NCBI GenBank assembly: GCA_007570785.1
Contig: ML664183.1
Span: 12,897,778-12,961,777, forward strand
Reading direction: 5' to 3'
Length of the DNA stretch: 64,000 nucleotides
DNA from: Antilocapra americana
Lineage: Eukaryota; Chordata; Mammalia; Artiodactyla; Antilocapridae
Every line of letters begins with the position of its first letter. Position 1 is the stretch's first letter. This document shows positions 37,001 to 49,000 of the stretch, piece after piece. The notes beneath the pieces were generated by a model, which saw only the letters and a program-made list of their open reading frames with translations, did no database searches and was not told the DNA's origin. The translations under genes and the position numbers were made by a program.

Positions 37001-40000
37001 GGATAGTAATCCCCTATCAGATAGATGCTTTAGGATGATTTACAAATATTTTCTCATTCCATGGTTTATCTTTTTATTTTGCTGTGGAGAAATTTGTTAG
37101 TTTTATATAGTCTAGTTTGTTTATTTTTGTTTCTGTTGCTTATGAAGAAAAAATCCAAAAAATAATTATCCAAAAAATAATTATAATGGATATCCAATTA
37201 TTCAAAAAAATAACTGCCAAGACCAATGTCAAGGAAACTTTCTGATACTTTATTCTTGAACTTTCACACTTTCTGGTCTTAAATTTAAATCTCCAGGGAC
37301 TTCTCTGGTGGTCCAGAGGTTAAGAATCCGTCTTCCAATGCAGGGAACATGGGTTTGATCCCTGGTTGGGGAACTAAGATCCTACATGCCATGGAGCAAA
37401 TAAGCCCCATTTGCAGTGAAGAGCCAGTGAAGACAAAAAAAAAAAAAAGAAATTGAATCTCGAATCCATCTTGAGTTACCATGTTGCTTTACAATAGCTT
37501 TGTAATAAAGTTTAAATCAGTAAATATGATGCCACCTGCTCGATTCTTCTTTTCAGGACTGCTTTGGCTATTTAGGATCTTTTATATTTCCATACAGTTT
37601 TAGGATTAATTTCTCTATGTCTGTGAAAAATGCCATTGAACCTGTAGGGATTACATTGACAATATAGATGGCTTTGGGTAGTAAGGACATTTTAACAGTA
37701 TTAATTGTTCCAACCCATGAAGAAGAGATAGCTTTCCACTCACTTGTGTCTTTATTTTTTGAAATGGAGATTTAAAAAATATTTTAAATTATCTTTGGCT
37801 GTGCTGGGTCTTCATTGCTGTGTGGGCTTTTCTCTAGCTGGGGGCTACTCTCTAGTTGCAGTGCACAGGCTTCTCATTGCAGTGGCTTCTCTTGTGGCGT
37901 AAAGGCTTCAGTAGTTGCAACAAGTGGGCTTACTTCTTTCTTTTCAATTCAGATGTTCTTTCTTTTTCTTGACTAACTGTTCTGGATAGGACTTCTAGTA
38001 TTATGTTAAATAGGAGTGGTGAGAACAGACACCCCTGTCTTGCTCCTGATCTTAGTGGGTATGTTGCATATGATATTAGCTGTGGGTTTGTCATATACAG
38101 CTTTCACTATGTTGAGGTATATCCTTCTATACCCAGTTTGTTGGGAATTTTTATCATGAAAGGATGTTGGATTCTGTCAAATACTTTTCTGCATCCATTG
38201 AGATACTAAGACTTTATGTTTCATTCTATTAATGTGGTATACCACACTGATTGATATGCAGATATTGAAACATCCTTACACCTCAGGGATAAATCCCACT
38301 TGATCATGGTGTACGATCTTTCAATATGCTGTTGAATTTGGTTTGTTAATATTTTGTTGTGGATTTTTATATCTGTATTCATCAAGGATATTGGCTTGTA
38401 GTTTTCTTATAGTGTCTGTATCTGCTTTGTATCAGGGTAATGCTGGCTTCATAAAATGAGTTTGGGGATCTCTCCTCTTTAATTTTAAAGAATTTGAGAA
38501 GGATTGGTACTAATTCTTCTTTACACTTTTGGCAGAATTAACCAGTGAAACCATCTAGTCTTGGTCTTTGTTGGGAGCTTTATGATCCTTACTTTTTATT
38601 GGTCTGTTCACATTTTTTATTTTTCACGATTCATTTTTTGTATGTTTTATGGTTCTAGGAATTTATCTTTACTTTTAGTTTATTCAATTTGTTGGCATAC
38701 AGCTGCTCACAGTACTTTCTTAACACATTATTAACCAGAGATGTGTTAACGTCTTGTTACCTGAAGGTTATTGACCAGACGTTTTGATATTTACTTACAT
38801 AATAAATTGTTGGCCACAGGCATTAGTTTCTGTAAAAATCCCCCGGTCAATAATGTGTTAAAATCCTTTGTATTTTGGAAGTGTCAGTTATAATGGTTTC
38901 TATTTGAAAGACAACTACACATATGTACCTCATGCTGTGATGTCAAAGTACACAATAATTCTTGAAAAAAAAAACAACAACACAGCAACCCCCATCAATG
39001 AGATCTAACCAGTATATAAAAAATGCATGGAATAAAGCAATATATTACTGACATATTCTTGGTATGGGTAATAACAAAACCCCCAATGGGAAATTCTTGA
39101 TGACAGATGATCTTTTTATTCAATGAAAAAATTATAAGGAAAGGTGAAATACTCAGTTTTACAAGTCATACTAGGTCTTGGGTTCATACAAAGCTAGGGT
39201 TTACCCTCAAACTCTCACAAGGGTTATATAAACCCTGGATGGAGGGGTAATAAGCTAGAAAAAAAAATCCACAGGACAATAAAATGAGCCAACAAAGAAA
39301 ACTTGGTCTTACTTTCAAAAGATGGAAAGTACTATGAGGAGGAGAATTTCTTCTAAGAATTTGTAAACATAGTCAATTAGCATGCTTACTTCAGGTTAGA
39401 AATTTGTCTGTGCTACGGGATATCATATTAAAGTGATCCCATATTAGCAATATCCCTTGGCATCTACCAACAGCAAATGCAAATCAGTCTAGAGTTCCTT
39501 CACCTTCAGGATATGCACAGCCTACAAATATACAGTTCCCACACTTAAGAGAAATAAAGCATCATGGGCAAGAGCCAGAAGAAAACAAATCAGGCTACCA
39601 AAGGCTAAATAATGGAACTATCAATCTGATCATAAAAAAATAATAAAATAACAAATAATCCTAAATGAACAAGAAGCGAGAGACTATTAAAAAAAATGAT
39701 CAGGCACATTTAAGAAGCAATTAGAACTTATAGTGGGAACCCCACCTCCCCCCCGCAGATCACACTGCTCAAGAAAGAATCTGAGAAAAGGGTAACTGTT
39801 AAGAAGAAATTAAAAACACAGAAGAGACGTGAAAAATAAAATGTCTAAGATAACTCTCATCAGAGTTCTAGAATATGAGAACAGAGAGAATGGGGGAGAA
39901 GCAGTATTTGAAGAGACAAAGCTAAGACTTTTCAAAGATAGTCCTTTAAAAGGAAAGTAAGGCATAAAACTTAGTAACAAGTACAGGGGAAAATTTAGTA

Positions 40001-43000
40001 TGAGAGGAAAAACCATTTCAATCCAGATGACGATCAACTAAAGGGGAAAAGAGAGAAAAAAGGAGAAATAGAATGCATTAAATTTGGCAGTAAAAATCCA
40101 ACTATATAAGTATCACAGTAAGTGTAAAAAGTAATTCAGAAGAGTTGAAAATAAAAGGATGAGAAAAGATTAGCAAATGCAACAACGTTAAAAAAAAAAA
40201 AAAAGCTGGTATGAGAGGGGGAAAAAAGAGTATCTTTTCAGCGAATAAACCTGACAAATACAGCCTTACTGAGATATCAAGGTCAGTATCATAGATGATA
40301 TAGGTAACATTGATAGTATGTGCCAGGTAATATGATGAAAATGGTACTTCATCTCTGTGGTTTTGTATCCTAAAACTTAACCCCCATAGATGATGGAAAA
40401 AACATGAGACAGATCCTGACTGAGATATTATATAAAACATCTAATCAGTATTCCTCAAAACTATCAAGGTCACCAAAAACAAGGAAAATCTGAGAAATTG
40501 TTATAGTCAAGAGGAGCATTAAGGAGACAGGAGACATGATTAAATGTAATGTAATATCCTGAACAGGATTCTGGAGCAGAATACAGACATTAGGGAAAAA
40601 TTAAGAAAAATGAATAAAAAAAAATCACCTGAATAAAGTATGACTTCAGTTAATAATAACAGCAGTATTGGTGCAATAATTATATTAGGTTGGTGCAAAA
40701 ATAACTGCAGTTTTGCACTTGAACTCTGCCATTTGATATCAGAATACATTCTTATATAAATGTGGTTATATTATACATCATTTTAATGTGCATATCTCGC
40801 TTTGTTTTTCTTGCTAATGATTTATTACTTGCTGTGTATTTTATATTTATTTTAGACTATGGAAATAATGTTATACAAAAAACAAATTCAAGCGATTTTC
40901 TTATTTGAGTTCAAAATGGGTTGTAAAAAGCAGTGCAGACCACTCACAACATCAACACATTTGGCCCAGGAACTGCTAATGAATGTATAGTGCAGGGGTG
41001 GTTCAAAAGAGAGATTGAGCGCCTTGAAGATAAAGAGTGTAGTGGCCGGCCATCAGAAGTTTACAATGACCAACTGAGAGCATCATCGAAGCTGAGCCTC
41101 TTAAAACTACACAAGAAGTTGCTGAAGAACTCAATGTCGACCATTCTACAGTCATTCGGTATTTGAAGCAAACTGGAAAGGTGAAAAAGCTCAGTAAGTG
41201 GGTGCCTCATGAGCTGACTGAGATTTTAAAGAGAAATTGTTTTGAAGTGTCATCTTCTCTTATTCTATGCAACAACAAGAAGCCTTTTCTCAATTAGGTT
41301 GTGACATGTGATGAAAAATGGATTTTACATAATGATAGCCAGTGACAACCAGCTCAGTGGTTGGACACTACAGAAATAAACATTTCTCACTGGCAAAAAT
41401 ATGTTGATTGTAATGGCTCCTATTTTGATTAATAAAGATGTATTTGAATCTAGTTATAATGATTTAAAATTCACGGTTTTAAATCACAATTACGTTTGCA
41501 CCAACCTAATAAAAAATGTACCATAATACATAAAGTGTTAATAACAGAGGAAAACTACATATGCAAGCTCTCTATACTATCTTTGCAACTTTTCTGTAAA
41601 TCAAAAATTGTCCTAAAATAACAACAAATCAATTTTTAAAAAGCTGGTGTAACTGTATTTTCAATCTAGAGTTGGCCTTCCATATCCAAGGGTTCTGCAT
41701 CTGTGTATTCAACTATCTGCACACGGAAAATATGTGGGGCAAAAAATTCCAGAAAGTTCCCCAAATCAAAACTCAAATTTGCTGCACAATGGCTACTATT
41801 TACTTACGATTTACTTTGTATTAGATATTTTGAGTAATCTAGAGGTGATTTAAAGAATATAGTGGAATGTACATCAATTATATGTAAATACTATGGTAGG
41901 GACCTAACAGAAGCAGAAGATATTAGGAAGTGGTGGCAAGAATACACATAAGAACTGTACAAAAAAGATCTTCATGACCCAGATAATCATGATGGTGTGA
42001 TCACTCACATAGAGCCAGACATCCTGGAATGTGGCTTAGTCAGAATCCTGACTGAGTGGGCCTTAGGAAGCATCACTACGAACAAAGCTAGTGGAGGTGA
42101 TGAAATTCCAGTTGAGCTATTTCAAATCCTGAAAGATGATGCTGTGAAAGTGCTGCACTCAATATGCCAGCAAATATGGAAAACTCAGCAGTGGCCACAG
42201 GACTGGAAAAGGTCAGTTTTCATTCCAATCCCAAAGAAAGGCAATGCCAAAGAATGCTCAAACCACCGCACAATTGCACTCATCTCACACACTAGTAAAG
42301 CAATGCTCAAAATTCTCCAAGCCAGGCTTCAGCAATACGTGAACCGTGAACTTCCACATGTTCAAGCAGGTTTTAGAAAAGGCAGAGGAACCAAAGATCA
42401 AATTGCCAACATCTGCTGGATCATCGAAAAACCAAGAGAGTTCCAGAAAAACATCTATTTCTGATTTATTTACTATGCCAAAGTCTTTAACTGTGTGGAT
42501 CACAATAAACTGTGGAAANNNNNNNNNNNNNNNNNNNNNNNNNNNNNNNNNNNNNNNNNNNNNNNNNNNNNNNNNNNNNNNNNNNNNNNNNNNNNNNNNN
42601 NNNNNNNNNNNNNNNNNNAAGCCAGGCTTCAGCAATACGTGAACCGTGAACTTCCACATGTTCAAGCAGGTTTTAGAAAAGGCAGAGGAACCAAAGATCA
42701 AATTGCCAACATCTGCTGGATCATCGAAAAACCAAGAGAGTTCCAGAAAAACATCTATTTCTGCTTTATTGACTTTGCCAAAGCCTTTGACTGTGTGGAT
42801 CACAATAAACTGGAACATTCTGAAAGAGATGGGCATACCAGACCACCTGACCTACCTCTTGAGAAACCTGTATGCAGGTCAGGAAGTAACATTTACAGCT
42901 GGACATGGAACAACAGACTGGTTCCAAATAGGAAAAGGAGTACATCAAGGCTGTATATTGTCACCCTGCTTATTTCACTTATATGTAGAGTACATTACCC

Positions 43001-46000
43001 TGGGCTGGATGAAGCACAAGCTGGAATCAAGATTGCCTGGAGAAATATCAATAACCTCAGATATGCAGATGACACCACCTTTATGGCAGAAAGTGAAGAA
43101 GAACTAAAGAGCCTCTTGATGAAAGTGAAAGAGGAGAGTGAAAAAGTTGGCTTAAAGCTCAGCATTCAGAAAATAAGATCATGGCATCTGGTCCCATCAC
43201 TGCATGGCAGATAGATGGGGAAACAGTGAAAACAGTGGCTGACTTTAGTTTTTTGGGCTCCAAAATCACTGCAGATGGTGACTGGAGCCATGAAATTAAA
43301 AGATGCTTACTTCTTGGAAGGAAAGTTATGACCAACGTAGATAGCATATTGAAAAGCAGAGTGATTACTTTGCCAACAAAGTCAAGTCAAGTCCGTACAG
43401 TTAAGGCTATGATTTTTCCAGTGGTCATGTATGGATGTGAGAGTTGGACTATAAAGAAAGCTGAGCGCCGAAGAATTGATGCTTTTGAACCGTGGTGTTG
43501 AGAAGACTCTTGAAAGTCTCTTGGACTGCAAGAAGATCCAACCAGTCCATCCTAAAGGAGATCAGTCCTGGGAATTCATTGGAAGGACTGATGTTGAAGC
43601 TGAAACTCCAATACTTTGGCCACCTGATGCGAAGAGCTGACTCATTGGAAAAGACCCTGGAAAAGATTGAGGGCAGGAGGAAAAGGAGACTACAGAGGAT
43701 GAGATGGCTGGATGGCATCATCGACTTGATGACCATGGGTTTGGGTGGACTCTGGGAGTTGGTGATGGACAGGGAGGCCTGGCATGCTGCGGTTCATGGG
43801 GTTGCAGTGTTGGACATGACTGAGCGACTGAACTGAACTGATGCCATTTTTTTAAAAAGGGACTTGAGGATCCATGGATTTTGGTTTCTGCAGGGGTCCT
43901 AGAACCAACCTCCTATGGATACCAAGGGGGAACTATATTATCATATCTATATTATGTATAAGACAAATAAATTCTTATAGACAAAACAGCCCTTAATGAT
44001 AAAAAGTTGAAATCACCAGGTTATTTCATTTCTAAACCTGAGGGATAGGTAAATGAATAATAGTTTATTATTCATTATTCCTCATATGTATTTATGATAT
44101 ATTCTTTCTCAACAAATGAAAATTCCTCATTAAAAATCACCCAAGTGAACATTCTGCTGAGTTTTGATAAATGCTAAGGCAGCAGATATAATTAGTTCTG
44201 TATATTGATAGCAGCATGTTGGTAAAGGCAGTGATAAAGCAGGCACTCCAATACACTGTTGGGAAGATTAAATAGACATAATCTCTACAAAAGCCAGTTT
44301 GATGGTGTCTATTAATGTTATAACTGCATATACTCTTTGACTTACAGCAATTCCACTCTAGTCATTTATCCTACAGAAATACTTGCACATGTAAAATTAT
44401 TTTACACAGCTGTTTATGACAGCACTCTGTAGTAGTAAAAGATTATACAACAAAGTCTGTATGTCCATCATTAGGAGTCTGGTTATATAATCATACATCT
44501 ATGTAACAATACTATACAACTACAAAGAGAAAGAAAGCTCTTTATACACTAATATAAAAGCTCTTTATACACTAATATCTACCATATATTGCTAAGAAAA
44601 AAAAGCAAGCATACAACATGATGTACAGTATACTAGTCTAGAGCCTGTTGTGTTCCATGTAACCATGTGCTCTGTATTCTGTTTGCCTCTCCAAGTTTAC
44701 TCCTCCTCTTTCTCTACCCTGCTTTGTGTATTGGGAAGCTGACCAAACAAACTGCATCCTCTAGGTAATCTTGCCCACTTCCTTCTCATGTGTTCAAATA
44801 ATGAGTGGAATGGCTAGGAAATCAGAGGGTGGTAAAAATGTTAAGGCAATTTCCCCACCCTGGCACCTTGGTTATATGCAGCCTGCCTTTCTCTAAAAGC
44901 GCAGGTCCTGTTGAGCAGCCAAAGCTCTTGCCAAGTTCTGTTAACAGATCCCCTGCCTTATACCTCCAGACCTAAGAATGTAAATGGTTTTCATAGTTGC
45001 CAGTCACTGAATATTTCCCTATCCCTTTGTTCCTTTAACTCTACCCTAACGTTTATGGATTGTGTGCGTGCATGTGTGTATGTTTAAGGAGGAAGGGGGA
45101 AAGAAGGCAGGCGTGGGATGGGGAGAGAGAGAGACAGAGGGAGAGAAAGAGAAATGAGAAGGAAGGGGAAGAAAGAAATAAGAAAGAAAAAGAGAAGCAC
45201 TTTGGAACGGAACACCAGAGACCTATAACAGTGGTTGCCACCAAGGAAGGAAATTTACGTGGCATTGTGGATGGTAGACATGGTAAAAAGACTTTTCATT
45301 AAATCCCTTACTTTGAATCTTGGTCCATGCAAATGTATTATCTGGAAGGAAAATACATACTTTGATTCCAATAGCATCAAATCACAGAAAATCTTTGTTT
45401 ACATATAAAAAATGTAACTTATTACCATTATCTCAAATTAATGCAAATTCCCAGTCTCTCTATTGTTATGGTCCATGAAACTACTACTTATCCATATAAA
45501 GCCTGATAACTGAATCACTGACTGCAAGTAACATAAAATTCAGCAATTTAAAATCCTGGTTCCTTACTTGCTAGAAACCCATGCACTTTCATTAAAAAAA
45601 TATACTGAGTCTGTTTCCTTAACTGTAGAATAAGGACAATACCAACTGTGAGAGCTAGTGCAATTAACATAGTGCCTGGCAAATAGAGTCTGTTAGCAAG
45701 TGATAGCTACTGATATCACTGTTAATATTATTAAAAGAAAACATAAAATAGTAATAACTATTAATTTTATTTGCTAGATTCTCTAAAAAAGATTTTTCCC
45801 CAGGAATCATTCCTATCATCTATAGAGAATATCTTTTCCTTTTAAGCTTTACACGCCACCTAACATCTGACAACCAGTTTTTGAGGGTATTGTTAGTTAT
45901 CTTCAACTCTACACAGAAGTTTGAATTAATGCTTAGCTGAGAACAATAAAATACAGAAATAGAAAACAAAGCTGTAATAAAAATTAAATTGAAAGTAATC

Positions 46001-49000
46001 TAAGAATTTACATAAAAGAGTGGAAGTGGCAACACTGATATCAGTTGAAATCAACTTTAAGACAAAAATTGTTACTAGAAACAAAGAAGGACATTTTATA
46101 ATGGTAAGAGGGACAGTCCATCAGAAAAACATAACAAATTAGGAAAATTTAGGCACCTAACAATAGAATGTAAAATAAAACAAAGATGGACAGAACTGGA
46201 GAAACAGACAATTCAACAATAGCTTAAACTTTAATAGCTCACTTTTAATGATGAATAGGTAAAAGATCAACAAGGAAACAAGATTTCAAAAATTTATGAG
46301 TCAACTAGATATTTATATCACACTCTACCACAACCACCAACAGAATGTACATCTTAAGTGTACATGGAATATTTGCCAGGATACGGCTTGCTAGAACATA
46401 AAACAAGCCTGAATCATCGATATCAAGTATATTCTTTGATCACAATGGAATGAAATTAGAATCAATAAAAGAATGGCATTTGGGAAATTTACAAATATGT
46501 TAAAATTAAACCACACACTCCTAAATAATCAGCAGGTCAAAGAAGAAATCCAAATATTGCTTAGAGAAATTTATAGATGTAAATGACTACATTAAAAAAT
46601 AAGAAATGTCAAGTGAATTAAAAGACAAACTACAGACTGGGATAACAATATTTGCAAAAGATATTCCTGATAAAGAACTGTTATTTAAAAGATAGAAGGA
46701 AAAAATAAGAAATGTCAAGTGAATTAAAAGACAAACTACAGACTGGGATAACAATATTTGCAAAAGATATTCCTGATAAAGAACTGTTATCTAAAAGACA
46801 GAAGGAACATTTAAAACGCAACAATAGGGAAAAAATGATCAAAAGACATTACCACCTATGATATCAAAGAAGATATGAGTGCTAATAAGCATATGAAAAG
46901 AAATTTAATATCTACATTAGGGAACTGCAAATTCAAAAAATACGGTATAAATGGCTAAAATCCCCAAAATGGACAACAACAAGTGCGGACAAGGATGTAG
47001 AGAAATAGGAACTTATTGCTAGTCAGAATGTGAAATGCACAGCTATTCTGAAAGATAATTTGGTAGTTTCTCACAGAATCAAAAATACTCTTACCATATG
47101 ATCCAGCAATTATCCTGTTATTTACCTAAATAAGCTGAAAATACATGTCCACAAAAACCTGCACATAGCTGTGTACTACAGCTTTATCTGTAATTGTCAA
47201 AACCTGGAAGTAACAAGATGCCCTTCAGTAGGTGAATGGAAAAATAAGCTGTGATATGTCCAGATACTGGGATATTATTCAGTGCTCACAAGAAATGAAT
47301 TATCTAACTATAAAAGGAATACAGATACGAACGTTACATACCATATCATTCCAACTACATGACGCCTTGAAAAAGGCATATGAAAACGGTGAAAAGATCA
47401 GTGGTTGTCTCGGTTTAGGGAAGAATTATAGGTGGACCTTCAGTGCAATAAAAATACTATGTATTATACTATAATAGTGGATACACATCATTATGTATTT
47501 GTCCACACCCATAGAATGTACAATACCAAGAGTGACCCCTAATGTAAACTTTGGACTCTGGGTAGTAGTAAGGCATCAATATAGTTTCATCAGTCGTAGA
47601 AATGTATCACCCTGGTGAAACACATTAATAATGCAGGAGGCTAAAACTCATGGACAGAAAAGCCTGGTGGGCTACAGTCCATAGGGTCACAAAAGAACTG
47701 AAACATGAAGTGACTGAGCATACATCCATGTGAGGAGGCAGGGAGTATATGGGGTGTTTCTGTACCTTCCCCTCATTTTCCTGTGAACTGTTCTAAAATG
47801 CAACGTCTGTTTTAAAAAAGATCTCAAACCCTTAACCTATTCTTACACTTTAAGAAACTAAAAAGAAAAAAAAAAACAAAGTTCATTCTTTGACAGTTTA
47901 CTTCAGTCGCTCAGTCGTGTCCGACTCTTTGTGACCCCACGAACCGCAGCATGCCAGGCCTCCCTGTCCATCACCAACTCCTGGAGTCCACCCAAACCCA
48001 TGGTCATCAACTTGATGATGCCATCCAGCCATCTCATCCTCTGTCGTCCCCTTCTCCTCCTGCTCTCAATCCTTCCAAGCATTAGGGTCTTTTCTACTGA
48101 ATCAGCTCTTTGCATCAGGTGGCCAAAGTATTGGAGTTTCAGCTCCAACATCAGTCCTTCCAATGAACACCCAGAACTGATCTCCTTTAGAATGGACTGG
48201 TTGGATCTCCTTGCAGTCCAAGGGACTCTCCAGTCTTCTCCAACACCACAGTTCAAAAACATCAATTCTTCAGCACTCAGCTTTCTTCACCATCCAACTC
48301 TCACATCCATACATGACTACTAGAAAAACTATAGCCCTGACTAGATGGACCTTTGTTGGAAAAGTAATGTCTCTGCTTTTTAATATGCTATCTACGTTGG
48401 TCATAACTTTCCAAAGAGTAAGCGTCTTTTAATTTCATGGCTGCAATCACCATCTGCAGTGATTTTGGAACCCCCCAAAATAAAGTCTGACACTGTTTCC
48501 ACTGTTTCCCCATCTATTTCCCATGAAGTGATGGGACTGGATGCCATGTTCCTCTTTCACTTTCATCAAGAGGCTTTTTAGTTCTTCTTCACTTTCTGCC
48601 ATTAGGGTGGTGACATCTGCATATCTGAGGTTATTGATATTTCTCCAGGCAATCTTGATTCCAGCTTGTGCTTCATCCAGCCCAGTGTTTCTCACGATGT
48701 ACTCTGCATATAAGTGAAATAAGCAGGGTGACAATATACAGCCTTGATGTACTCCTTTTCCTGTTTGGAACCTTGATGTACTCCTTTTCCTATTTGGAAC
48801 CAGTCTGTTGTTCCATGTCCAGTTCTAATTGTTGCTTCCTGACCTGCATACAGGTTTCTTAAGAGGTAGGTCAGGTGGTCTGGTATGCCCATCTCTTTCA
48901 GAATGTTCCACAGTTTTTTGTGATCCACACAGTCAAAGGCTTTGGCACAGTCAGTAAAACAGAAATAGATGTTTTTCTGGAACTCTCTTGGTTTCTCGAT

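Larger units (their letters stand above)
35795..38920 (-). mobile_element. Old L1M, minus strand, split by four younger insertions
   Basis: Reverse-complement L1 order is kept across the whole span: 3' UTR-like (35795-36120), ORF2 C-terminus (36120-36760), further ORF2 (36967-37290, 37470-37740) and RT region (37935-38719, 38862-38920). Bov-tA, two CHR SINEs and a piggyBac-type MITE interrupt it. All reading frames are broken. Confidence 0.8.
41668..43937 (+). mobile_element. Tigger/MER2-like DNA transposon split by BovB
   Basis: The left part (41668-41891: AGTTGGCCTTCCATATCCAAGGG…) and right part (43845-43937: AGGGACTTGAGGATCCATGG…GATACCAAGGGGGAACTAT) join into one element with inverted ends. 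The BovB copy at about 41892-43842 sits between them. Confidence 0.7.

Noticed and set aside
40933..41166. Functional transposase gene or host-domesticated mariner protein
   Set aside because: The frame covers only part of the DNA-binding half; stops, frameshifts and a core deletion follow.
42285..42836. 183-codon minus-strand frame containing unknown residues
   Set aside because: It spans the N gap and is antisense to BovB.
45053..45302. Arg/Lys/Glu-rich and Ser/Leu-rich frames on opposite strands
   Set aside because: Translation of a purine-rich low-complexity tract.
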